From: Candidatus Heimdallarchaeota archaeon
GTDB lineage: Archaea; Asgardarchaeota; Heimdallarchaeia; Heimdallarchaeales; Heimdallarchaeaceae
Direction: 5' to 3'
Length of the DNA stretch: 39,623 nt
Assembly (NCBI GenBank): GCA_023270155.1
Contig: JAGLTB010000041.1
Span: 1 to 39,623 of the forward strand
The notes below the pieces were generated by a model. That model was not told the DNA's origin. It did not search any database and saw only the letters and a list, made by a program, of their open reading frames with translations. A program made the position numbers and the translations under genes. Of the stretch, positions 10,610 to 19,601 are shown one piece after another (the stretch's first letter is position 1; each line of letters opens with the position of its first letter).

Positions 10610-11098
10610 ATGGCTTACATAACAGAAGGACAAATAGTTGATTTACTTGCTGACAAATGGAAGGAAGATAATAAGTTAGTAGCTAAAGAATTGGTTGTTC
10701 CTGTAATTGATCAAGTTTACTATGATAATTTTCTTGAAGGTAGAGAACAAGTTAGAATCGATCTTGCAGCTTATGATACCGTTACTGATCAAGTAATTTT
10801 CGTTGAAGCGGAGAATGGGTTATATTTACAACATCCTCAAATTTATTTGCCTTTCTGCAATATTCTCTATATTTTGTGTCCAGAAGATCAATCCTCTTTC
10901 AGGGAAGAACAATTCAAGTGGAGCAAAGAAAGGGGAATTGGGATTATAGAAGTAAGCAAATCAGGTCTACTCAGTTACTCGCTAGATCCCAAAATTAGGC
11001 AGATATTCCCTAAAGTTCAAGCTTTTGTCAAATCAAGATTATTCAAAAGAATCAAGAAGGAGAGTGGAAAAGATTCTACGATTACTATCAAACAATAA
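10610..11098 (+). CDS. Small protein, possibly PD-(D/E)XK nuclease-like fold
   Basis: In-frame ATG 10610 preceded by conserved promoter element; 'RIDLAAYD...VIFVEAENGL' resembles the D-x(n)-ExK core, with Glu in place of Lys. Confidence 0.6.
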   Translation: MAYITEGQIVDLLADKWKEDNKLVAKELVVPVIDQVYYDNFLEGREQVRIDLAAYDTVTDQVIFVEAENGLYLQHPQIYLPFCNILYILCPEDQSSFREEQFKWSKERGIGIIEVSKSGLLSYSLDPKIRQIFPKVQAFVKSRLFKRIKKESGKDSTITIKQ

Positions 11099-11099
11099 A

Positions 11100-14000
11100 A
11101 TGCAGAAATTCGTTGGTTCGAATAAATCAATATATACTATAAAGCAAAAAAAGGATTTTACAGTTTATGCATCTTTTATTATCAAACCTTTCAAACAAAT
11201 TGAAGAAGATATAAAGCAAAAAAGAAAATGGTCTTATTCAAACAAAGAGGAAAAAGAGAAAACTAATCCCCTTTTATCAGTTCTAAACGAAGTTAAAATG
11301 CTAAATATCTCATTGCATAGAATGTTTATTCCAGGAAATGTTAAGAAAAAGAAAAACGTAGAGAACGCAAAGAATCAAAAGAACTCTTCATCTTCACTTC
11401 TCAATGAATTATTCGAAAGTGATGATCAGGATATGGACGTTTCGCTTTCCTTTTTTATACTAAAAGTATGGAAGAGTTATGATTTATCTTCAACTTTTGA
11501 AACAGAAAGTAATCTAGTTGATGACTTTGTTTCACATTTGAGAAGTGAATTAAAACAGAAACTAGAAGGTGTAGGGAAAGTTGGTAGAGTATTAGGAGAT
11601 ACATTAGAGGAACTTGTAAGATTCAGCACTCTAAATCATAGTAACTTTCTAAGTAAGGGAAATAAAGTTTTTAGTGAGCTAACAAAAGATTTCGCATTTA
11701 TAGAAAAGAGTGAAGAATTTCAACGCTCTTTTCAACCTGGTCCTTCAGTAGATAAGAGACCTGATAGTATCTTTTCATTCCCGTCAGGTATTGAAACGAA
11801 TAGTAGTCTACTTGTAGGTTTAACGGAATCTGATATTCCAGTAGGATTACCTAAAGATCCTTCATTCCCCATTCTAATTGCAGGAGACAATAAAACAAGA
11901 GAAATAATCACTAGCAAATTGTTAGAACAAAATGGGAAATTTATCATTTTAGATCCAAGGACAAATTTAGAATTTGAAAACAGAATCAAGACTGATTTTA
12001 CATCTTTGAAATTAGGAGAGAATTTCTCTTTCAACGTTCTAACTCCAGTGACGAACAAGAACTATATCTCTGAACAAGTTTCTAATCAGTATCTTGGTAA
12101 TTTTATTGAAATAATTCGCTCAATAACAGATGTTCGAAGCGATGCAGCTGCTTTGCTACGTGATTTAATTGATTTCTACATCAACGAATATCAAGAGGAA
12201 CAAGAAGATGTTCTGTTTCCTAGACATGATACGCCTGTATCATTAGATGATCTTTATTCAATGCTAACAATCGAACCAGGTGGATTAGTGATCACAGACT
12301 ATCAACTGTCAACAGTCCGCTCATTAATTAACGACATCAGAGATCCGAGTATAAGTGAAAATACAAGAATCAACGATGTTAGAGGTATAGAAGAGTTATT
12401 TACAAATAACATGATAATCAATTTCAGCTCCCAAGGTTACAAGGTACAAAAACTGTTTATCTATTCTTTTCTGCTCCAACTAACAATCATTGATCAAGTT
12501 ATGAACATCGATGAAGACATCCTGATTTATATTGATGATGCAGAGCTTTTCTTCTCAAGAGATATAGATAAAACCATTCTCTCACATATTCTGAAAAAAC
12601 TTGAAAATAGTCCTTTCAAGATAATATTTTCTACTCCTTATCCTTCTCATCTTTCTTCTCAAATATTTGATTTAACGTATAACAGAATCATTGGCAATCT
12701 CAAATCAGCTAATTGTCTTAAGCTCATCTCTAGATCCCATGGTTTGGATAAAGGGCAGTTTGAATTCATCAGACGATTACCAAAAAACAATCTTCTTCTG
12801 GTGAGAGAGGATCTAATGGAAAAACCACTTTTACTTAGATTCTTCCCAGAGGATTCGGAAAGATATGAAACTCAACCGATTAGAAATAAGCAGGAATTTC
12901 ACAAAAATCCCAAAATTCTGAAAACTGAAGATGAAATCCTAACTGTAAATATAGATGACTTTTCAAGTTTGCATCCAATTATGCTTGAAATTCTAAATAA
13001 GCTCTCTACCAAAGTAAATAGAGGGATTAACTCTGAATCTTTGAGTAATCTTTTCACTAATTGGGAAAAAAGCAAAGTAAAAGAAGCAATTTCAGTATTG
13101 GAAACGTTTGGATATATTTTCTTTGAAACTGTTGATAAACAAGGTAAGAAGGGAGAATACTGGACAAAAATTACTCCAAGGGGAAAAAGATTCCTTGAAA
13201 AGCTTAAGTTTACAAAGGTAATTGAGGTTAAGAATAAGGAAGCAGAAGACGATTCTGATCCTAAAGAAACGAATAGAAGAAATTCTTTAGAAGTGGAAAC
13301 TGTTTCAGATTTCATCGAATCTCCTAGTATAGAAATCACTTCAGATAATTCTTCTTTAATTGTAAAAAAACTTCAGAAGCAAAGAAAGAAAGTAAGAGAA
13401 ACAAGAGATTCAGAGAAGAAACAGAAACAAAAACTGGAAACTCTTAACTCAACCTTATTACAAGTAAAATCATTACTTAATAATGAATTTGAAGAAGAAG
13501 TAAATAGGTTGAACATTTTTCTTACTGCACTTTCAGGATATCTAGAGGAAGATAATTCTCTCAAAGAATTACCTAGAGAAATCTTGGAATCAATTTTTCG
13601 GAAAGCACTCTCTCTGATTGATGCGATACAGATAAAATCTACATTTGGTGAATCTTCAACTAATTCTACTGACGATGAATTTATTGAGAAAGTTATAGAA
13701 AAGGAATTGAATTCAGATAAATGGCAAGACTTTGATAGAGAAGTCTTCTTAACAGAGATTCCAGAATTATCTTCGTTAAGCAAGAATCAGAAGAAGATCA
13801 CTAAAAAGCTCTCATCAGAATTACCCGATGATATCCTGCAAGGATTAGAATTAGGTTTGGATCTTAGTAAAGAGGAATTTGTTAAACTCGTTAGAAAAGC
13901 AATTGCTTCTTTATTACAAATTAAAACAATGTTCTATCCTAATATGGATTCAGAGAAGTATCTGGAAGAAGTAAATACATTTTTTGAAGAAGTAGGTTAT

Positions 14001-14222
14001 TCTGAACCATTTGAGAAATCTAAGCAATTATTATGGGAATATACAGCTAAGAAAAAGAAAAAAGAGAAAAAATCATTGTCAACTTATCTGGAAAGGAGAG
14101 AGATAATCGATAGGATTCAAGAAGAAAGTGGATCCTTTGAATTTGATTTAGAAGGTAAAAGCAAGGATTCACTTGTTAGTCAACTTATACAAACCATTCG
14201 GAAAAAGATCAAAAATGACTGA
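11100..14222 (+). CDS. HerA/FtsK-like ATPase-fold protein with degenerate P-loop, winged-helix-like segment and long helical C-terminus
   Basis: In-frame ATG 11100 one base after upstream stop; 'PILIAGDNKTREIITSKLLEQNGKFIILDPRTNLEF' at Walker A position, 'DILIYIDDAELFFS' at Walker B, wHTH-like 'ESLSNLFTNWEKSKVKEAISVLETFGYIFFE'. Confidence 0.65.
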   Translation: MQKFVGSNKSIYTIKQKKDFTVYASFIIKPFKQIEEDIKQKRKWSYSNKEEKEKTNPLLSVLNEVKMLNISLHRMFIPGNVKKKKNVENAKNQKNSSSSLLNELFESDDQDMDVSLSFFILKVWKSYDLSSTFETESNLVDDFVSHLRSELKQKLEGVGKVGRVLGDTLEELVRFSTLNHSNFLSKGNKVFSELTKDFAFIEKSEEFQRSFQPGPSVDKRPDSIFSFPSGIETNSSLLVGLTESDIPVGLPKDPSFPILIAGDNKTREIITSKLLEQNGKFIILDPRTNLEFENRIKTDFTSLKLGENFSFNVLTPVTNKNYISEQVSNQYLGNFIEIIRSITDVRSDAAALLRDLIDFYINEYQEEQEDVLFPRHDTPVSLDDLYSMLTIEPGGLVITDYQLSTVRSLINDIRDPSISENTRINDVRGIEELFTNNMIINFSSQGYKVQKLFIYSFLLQLTIIDQVMNIDEDILIYIDDAELFFSRDIDKTILSHILKKLENSPFKIIFSTPYPSHLSSQIFDLTYNRIIGNLKSANCLKLISRSHGLDKGQFEFIRRLPKNNLLLVREDLMEKPLLLRFFPEDSERYETQPIRNKQEFHKNPKILKTEDEILTVNIDDFSSLHPIMLEILNKLSTKVNRGINSESLSNLFTNWEKSKVKEAISVLETFGYIFFETVDKQGKKGEYWTKITPRGKRFLEKLKFTKVIEVKNKEAEDDSDPKETNRRNSLEVETVSDFIESPSIEITSDNSSLIVKKLQKQRKKVRETRDSEKKQKQKLETLNSTLLQVKSLLNNEFEEEVNRLNIFLTALSGYLEEDNSLKELPREILESIFRKALSLIDAIQIKSTFGESSTNSTDDEFIEKVIEKELNSDKWQDFDREVFLTEIPELSSLSKNQKKITKKLSSELPDDILQGLELGLDLSKEEFVKLVRKAIASLLQIKTMFYPNMDSEKYLEEVNTFFEEVGYSEPFEKSKQLLWEYTAKKKKKEKKSLSTYLERREIIDRIQEESGSFEFDLEGKSKDSLVSQLIQTIRKKIKND

Positions 14223-16401
14223 AAGTAACTTTACTCCCTACAACTTAACAGACTTTCAAGAAAGGTGTCTTGATGAATTTGAAGCAGGAAAGGATGTCCT
14301 TGCTGTAGCTCCAAGTTCTGCAGGGAAGACATTTATAACTGAACAATACATTCTGGATTATTTTCAGCAAAATTATGGTAAATTTCTTGTTTCTCCAAGA
14401 AGAATGAAAGTTGCTTTCGTTTTACCCTACAAATCGCTAGCAATTCAAGAGTTCAACCATTTTTCCACTTTAGTAGATAAACGAGGAATCAAGCTTCTTC
14501 TTGCAGTTGGAGGAGTGGACATCAAAGAAGAAGAACTAGCAGATGCAAATATCATAATAGGCACGTATGAGAAGATCTTAGTCCTTTTCAAGCGACATCA
14601 AACCCTTCGTAAATATCTCAAAGTTCTGGTCATTGATGAATTCCATTTTATTAGTACTAACAGAGGGACAGTATTAGAAGAAATAGTCTTAGAATGGATA
14701 AAAAATAGAAACAAAACTCAATTAATATTACTTTCATCATCAGTATCAAATCCTTTAGAGATTTCTGATTGGTTAAATGTTGTTCCAGTTATAGCAACAA
14801 AAAGGCCAATCCCTATTACATATTCAGTTGAAGTATCATCGAATTTCAAGCAATTTATCAAACAACTGAAGAGCACTGGAAAGCAAATTATGGTTTTCTG
14901 TCATTCAAGATCTGAAGCTGAAAATCTTGCAGATAAACTCAGTAAAGAATTTCCAATAAAAATGGAAACGCAGATTGATCAAATCATCTATAGTTCTCTT
15001 GCAAATATAGATGATGACAAAGTTCGGGAAACCATACAAAATGCATTTTTCCCAGTTCTACTAAAGAATGCAACACAAAGAGGTGTTGCATATCATCATG
15101 CCGGTTTATCAGGAATTGTGCGATTACTGATTGAAAATATGTTCCTTCAAAATGAGTTGGATATCTTAGTCTCAACTTCGACTCTAGCTGCTGGAATAAA
15201 TCTTCCTGCTGATATAGCAGTCTACACCATAAAACACAAGAAAATAGATGCGGAAAATAATCTAGTTTTCCAAACTTTAGGTAGAGCTGGAAGATTGGGT
15301 TATCGAAGCAAAGGAGAAGGATTAGTAGTTGTTACAAATGAAAGAATGAAAGCTAAAACTGAAAAAAGATTATTTGAGGATGAAGGAGGGAAAATCAAAC
15401 CTATTTTTCATTCAATAGAGAGTAAATTAGGAGATTATGACTTTTTAATCAAATTCTATCTTGAAAGTTTGCATTATTCCGAAAAACCTTATTCAAGTAA
15501 TTTAGCTCATCTTATTGAACCTATTAATGATTCGCTCTGGTTCTATCAGAATAAAACAAAATTAATGAGACATTTGATGGATTATGAAATTCTGCATGCA
15601 TTTTTTTCTTCAACTGAATCTAATTTTAATCCAGAAGAGATTATTGACTTTTACCAACGATTTGATAAGACTCGTAAAATTAAAAAAACAAGAATGGAGA
15701 TCCAATCTATAGAAGGACTGAACAAGGCTGCAATAGTTGCGAACATAAGAGAACAGTCAAGATTATTTCAAATCTACTTATCTCCTTCAAGACGAAGTTG
15801 CACGTGTCAAAGTAAACATTCCAATTTTATCTGTAAGCATCAAAGATTTCTATTGAAAGAGTACCCAGAGGCTCAAGAAAGATGGTTAAGTACATATGGA
15901 ATATTCGATTTTCTAATCAAAGAAGGGTTTGTAGTTAAATCAGCAGGAGAAAATTTCAACTTAACATATATGGGTCAAATAGCAGCACAGTACTTTATTC
16001 ACCCATATGATTTTCTGGATTATCTAGAATTCTGCGGTACGAACAAAAATATAACTATCTCACAATATTTGAAACAATTCATTACTCGTGATAAGAATAT
16101 TAAGCAAGAAATCAAAGCTAATGAATTATCCTCTCTACAAGCAATAAAATTAGCTCAAAGCATAGTTAATGGAGATAATATTAAGCAAATGTGTGAGAGA
16201 TATAATGTAAGTGATAGTTTCATTGAAGATTGGAAAGAAACTATCTATAGATTCATGAGAATGTTTCAATCAATTCATTATTTTACAGGAAATAAAGAAG
16301 AAGCAGAAAGAATCGTAAAATGGATAGAAAATAGCATAGCCTTTAGAGAAAAAGAGGTTGTAAAAACTAAAAGAAAAGAAATGAGTACAGACGCTACCTA
16401 G
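14215..16401 (+). CDS. SF2 (Ski2/Hel308-like) helicase with C-terminal SWIM-type zinc motif
   Basis: Motif I 'APSSAGKTF', DExH-type 'VLVIDEFHFI', motif VI 'QTLGRAGRLGYRSKGEG', 'CTCQSKHSNFICKH'; overlaps upstream stop in ATGACTGA. Confidence 0.85.
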   Translation: MTESNFTPYNLTDFQERCLDEFEAGKDVLAVAPSSAGKTFITEQYILDYFQQNYGKFLVSPRRMKVAFVLPYKSLAIQEFNHFSTLVDKRGIKLLLAVGGVDIKEEELADANIIIGTYEKILVLFKRHQTLRKYLKVLVIDEFHFISTNRGTVLEEIVLEWIKNRNKTQLILLSSSVSNPLEISDWLNVVPVIATKRPIPITYSVEVSSNFKQFIKQLKSTGKQIMVFCHSRSEAENLADKLSKEFPIKMETQIDQIIYSSLANIDDDKVRETIQNAFFPVLLKNATQRGVAYHHAGLSGIVRLLIENMFLQNELDILVSTSTLAAGINLPADIAVYTIKHKKIDAENNLVFQTLGRAGRLGYRSKGEGLVVVTNERMKAKTEKRLFEDEGGKIKPIFHSIESKLGDYDFLIKFYLESLHYSEKPYSSNLAHLIEPINDSLWFYQNKTKLMRHLMDYEILHAFFSSTESNFNPEEIIDFYQRFDKTRKIKKTRMEIQSIEGLNKAAIVANIREQSRLFQIYLSPSRRSCTCQSKHSNFICKHQRFLLKEYPEAQERWLSTYGIFDFLIKEGFVVKSAGENFNLTYMGQIAAQYFIHPYDFLDYLEFCGTNKNITISQYLKQFITRDKNIKQEIKANELSSLQAIKLAQSIVNGDNIKQMCERYNVSDSFIEDWKETIYRFMRMFQSIHYFTGNKEEAERIVKWIENSIAFREKEVVKTKRKEMSTDAT

Positions 16402-16416
16402 AAGAATAAGAGAAAT

Positions 16417-17214
16417 TTACTTTCTCTCAAGTGTTTTACCACAACTAATACAGAATTTCGACTTAGGATCAGCTTTATACCCACAATACGAACAGTATTC
16501 TCCAATCAACGGAATCGTTTTTTCCTGTTTCAGTTTCTTAATAGTTTCTTGTTTTTCTATTATAGGTTTGAATGAAGATTTTTCAACCAACTGTTGTTTG
16601 GGTTGTGGTACATAATCAGGTGTGGGTTTCATATAGAATCTATAACTGAAGAAAATTATTACTCCAAAGAGAGCTAAGATACCAACAACAATCAAACCAA
16701 TATACAATCCCCAAGGAGTTGGTCTCTCAGTAGTCTGATTAGAAGCAGGATAAAGATCAACGAAACTAAACCATCCTGTATCCATTACAGTGCTAGTATA
16801 GAGAGGTCTCTGATAGATAAATTTGATTTTCAGATACAAAGTTACGTCCCCCCAATAATCTTGATACATAAAGGTCGTATTTGCAAAGCCTGAAGCTTGA
16901 GCAGGAGTAAAGTTTCCCATGTATTGTGATGTGGAATATACTTCAACTGAATCTCTTAAGCTAAGTTCAATTACTGTACTATTGATTGAAGTACCTCCAC
17001 CAAAATCAGCAACAATTAATTCAAGAAGAATTTCATGATCTCCAGTTTCAAGTTCTGTATCAAGAATATCAATTGTTAGATCAAACCATGTTCCTAATGG
17101 TCCGTTCATATTTTGAGAGTACTCAAGAGCATTACTGCTATAGAGTGAATAGAATAAAACTAGGAAAACAAACAAAATGTAGAGTTTAGCTTTTCTCTTT
17201 GGCATTTTCGTCAA
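16417..17214 (-). CDS. Secreted/single-pass membrane protein with C-terminal cytosolic zinc ribbon
   Basis: Signal peptide, TM 'LYIGLIVVGILALFGVIIFFSY', 'YCSYCGYKADPKSKFCISCGKTLE'. Confidence 0.8.
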   Translation of the reverse strand: MTKMPKRKAKLYILFVFLVLFYSLYSSNALEYSQNMNGPLGTWFDLTIDILDTELETGDHEILLELIVADFGGGTSINSTVIELSLRDSVEVYSTSQYMGNFTPAQASGFANTTFMYQDYWGDVTLYLKIKFIYQRPLYTSTVMDTGWFSFVDLYPASNQTTERPTPWGLYIGLIVVGILALFGVIIFFSYRFYMKPTPDYVPQPKQQLVEKSSFKPIIEKQETIKKLKQEKTIPLIGEYCSYCGYKADPKSKFCISCGKTLERK

Positions 17215-17285
17215 GATTCTATTTATTTAACAAGATTATAAAACAGTTTTGGGGCAAGGAAAAGAAGAAGGAAGTAGGAGATGGA

Positions 17286-18293
17286 CTATTTTTTCTTTCT
17301 TTTGATTCGAATCGTGATTGCTATTAGTGCTGCGGATGAGATTATTGATAGAAACAAAATTTGCTGGAACTCACTTATATCAGGTAAATTAGTTGCGTTA
17401 GCTAGGAAAAAATTGACAAGATTGTTAACAAACATCTGACCATAGTGTAAATATCCAGTATCTGTAAATTGATCATACATGTGTTTAAAGTCGGCAAAGA
17501 CAACTTCCCCTGCAACAATTATATAACTTATCTTATCACCAAAAATAACTTTCTCACAAGCTAAGGCAGGATAATATCCTGTATCAGAAGAATAAGCATA
17601 AAAATCATAATCGGTATTGCTTAAATCCGTATCTGCAGATGTAGCGTTTTCATCATAGAATATTAAGACCTCTACGTTAGGTAAATCTTCTTTTCTTAAA
17701 TCGATGATCTCAGTTCCATTATAACCTAAAACAGACGTTGATCCGTGAAAATATATCCCATCTAAACAACCTGCTTTTGTTATGTTTGCAATAGAGCCAT
17801 TTCCATATCCTGTGGCTAAGAGTCTATACCATGCACCAAGTGAGTCAGCTGAATCCTGCATATGATCTGCTCCCATGCGAAGCGAAGAATTTAAGAAATC
17901 AAGTAAATCGTTTACATGACTTGGAGACCAAAAACCCCCATAATCGCTATCTCCAGTAACAAAAAGAGTGCGATTACCTAATTGTAGAAAATTCTTTATA
18001 ACGTTTTTTTCAGCTATTGTATAGCCAGTATCTGGTTGAGAGATAAAGAATCCTGATCTGCTCTCTAAACTAGTTATTGAATCATTGTTAATTTCGACTG
18101 TATTTCCAGAAAACGTCATATTACCTTTAAAATTGAAGAATTTATTATGATATGCTCCTCTTGAAATATCTATCATTACTTTAACATTTGATATATCAAT
18201 TTCAGTAAAATAACCTTCTATTTTAGTATTGCAAATAGAGAAGAAGAAAGTAAGAATAAGAGAGAAAGCGAGTAGTTGTTTCTTAGTCAACAT
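17286..18293 (-). CDS. Secreted membrane-anchored protein, possibly GATase1/DUF4350-like
   Basis: Signal peptide, alpha/beta-like ectodomain ('VIKNFLQLGNRTLFVTGDSDYGGF'), C-terminal TM plus basic tail. Confidence 0.6.
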   Translation of the reverse strand: MLTKKQLLAFSLILTFFFSICNTKIEGYFTEIDISNVKVMIDISRGAYHNKFFNFKGNMTFSGNTVEINNDSITSLESRSGFFISQPDTGYTIAEKNVIKNFLQLGNRTLFVTGDSDYGGFWSPSHVNDLLDFLNSSLRMGADHMQDSADSLGAWYRLLATGYGNGSIANITKAGCLDGIYFHGSTSVLGYNGTEIIDLRKEDLPNVEVLIFYDENATSADTDLSNTDYDFYAYSSDTGYYPALACEKVIFGDKISYIIVAGEVVFADFKHMYDQFTDTGYLHYGQMFVNNLVNFFLANATNLPDISEFQQILFLSIISSAALIAITIRIKRKKK

Positions 18294-18365
18294 AGTATTT
18301 TCTCTTACTTAGAATTAATAAACTTTTGCTGAGGAATTTGATTGGTGTTTTCAAGCTCGTTACCA

Positions 18366-18388
18366 CCTTTATAAAGTAAATTACGTAT
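18366..18388 (+). promoter_or_regulatory. TATA plus palindromic operator-like element upstream of radA
   Basis: CCTTTATAAAGTAAATTACGTAT, 21/23 identical to the 10574 copy; 38 bp before ATG 18404. Confidence 0.7.
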
Positions 18389-18403
18389 AAATTATTGAAA
18401 GAC

Positions 18404-19591
18404 ATGGCGTCCAAAGAAAGTGAAATAGAATCCAATGATTCAGCTCCTAGTAAAAAAGGAGCTAAGAAAACATCAACCGATTCTTTAATGGAATTTCTAA
18501 AAGGAATTAAGGGTCTCTCGGAGTCTATGCAAAAGAGAGTTCATAAGGTTCTTACAACTGAAGGGATAGTTGATCCTAGGGGTATAAGAGCTTTTACTCA
18601 AAAAGAACTTGAGAATCTTCCAGGTATAACAGATGCCACCGCTAGCCTTCTCTTCGGGCAATTTGAAAGCAAGAGAGACGGGAGTATTTTCTTATCGCTT
18701 GAGGAAAGAGAACAACTAGAGCTAGTTAGATCAAAAATTCTGACTGGAGCTAAGGAGCTAGATACATTACTTCAAGGCGGAATACCAACTGGAACTTTTG
18801 TCGAACTTTACGGAGCACCCCAGAGCGGGAAGTCTCAGATGTGTTATTCTATCAGTGTAAACTGCCTTCTGCCAAAAGATTTTGGTGGTTTAGAAGCAGG
18901 AGTAATTTGGTTGGACACTGAAGGTTCATTTAATTCTCAGAGATTAAAACAAGTTCTATCCTACTATGAATATACTTACAACATCCCAAAAGGGAAACTA
19001 AACACAGACAAATTCATGGTAGCTGCTACACGTACTCTAGCTCAAATTGAACTTGCTATAAAAGAAGCTGGAAAAATTATTCCAAAGAACAATGTTAAGC
19101 TATTAATTGTAGACAGTTTGATGGATCCATTCAGGAGTGAATACGGAGGATTAGGTGAATTAGCGAGCAGACAAAAACATCTGAATAGAGTTCTGCATAA
19201 TCTCATGAGAATCGCTGAAGCTTACGATTTAGCCGTTGTTTATACGAATCAAGTTATGGCGAATCCTGATCCATTTGCTACTGCGATGGACAAGGTTCAA
19301 CCTACAGGAGGTTTTATTCTCGGGCATGCTTCTGATATTCGCTTGTGGTTAAGAAGAGCAACTTCAAAGATTCGCAACCAATTTGATGCACCTAATGCTC
19401 GAAGAGCTCTTATTACAGATTGTGGTTGGTTACCTCAAGCTGAGTGTCATTTTAGTTTAGGGCCTTTTGGAATATGTGATGTTGCAGAAGAAGCTAAACA
19501 CAGAGAGTTAGCTTTAGAAATCGGATTTGATGTTAAGGAAGAAGCTAGTCAAGAAGAGGAGGTTCAAACAGAATTTGCTACAGTAGAGTGA
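18404..19591 (+). CDS. radA: RadA-family recombinase
   Basis: N-terminal HhH region 'ELENLPGITDATA', 'ILTGAKELDTLLQGGIPTGTFVELYGAPQSGKSQMCY', 'VVYTNQVMANPDPF...GGFILGHASDIRLWLRR'; ATG 18404 preferred over TTG 18395. Confidence 0.85.
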   Translation: MASKESEIESNDSAPSKKGAKKTSTDSLMEFLKGIKGLSESMQKRVHKVLTTEGIVDPRGIRAFTQKELENLPGITDATASLLFGQFESKRDGSIFLSLEEREQLELVRSKILTGAKELDTLLQGGIPTGTFVELYGAPQSGKSQMCYSISVNCLLPKDFGGLEAGVIWLDTEGSFNSQRLKQVLSYYEYTYNIPKGKLNTDKFMVAATRTLAQIELAIKEAGKIIPKNNVKLLIVDSLMDPFRSEYGGLGELASRQKHLNRVLHNLMRIAEAYDLAVVYTNQVMANPDPFATAMDKVQPTGGFILGHASDIRLWLRRATSKIRNQFDAPNARRALITDCGWLPQAECHFSLGPFGICDVAEEAKHRELALEIGFDVKEEASQEEEVQTEFATVE

Positions 19592-19601
19592 GGGGAGTAT
19601 T

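Noticed and set aside
11732-13783. Antisense ORFs (11732-12058, 12899-13339, 13373-13783)
   Set aside because: Lie entirely opposite the HerA-like ORF; Ser/Leu-rich shadow translations without recognisable motifs.
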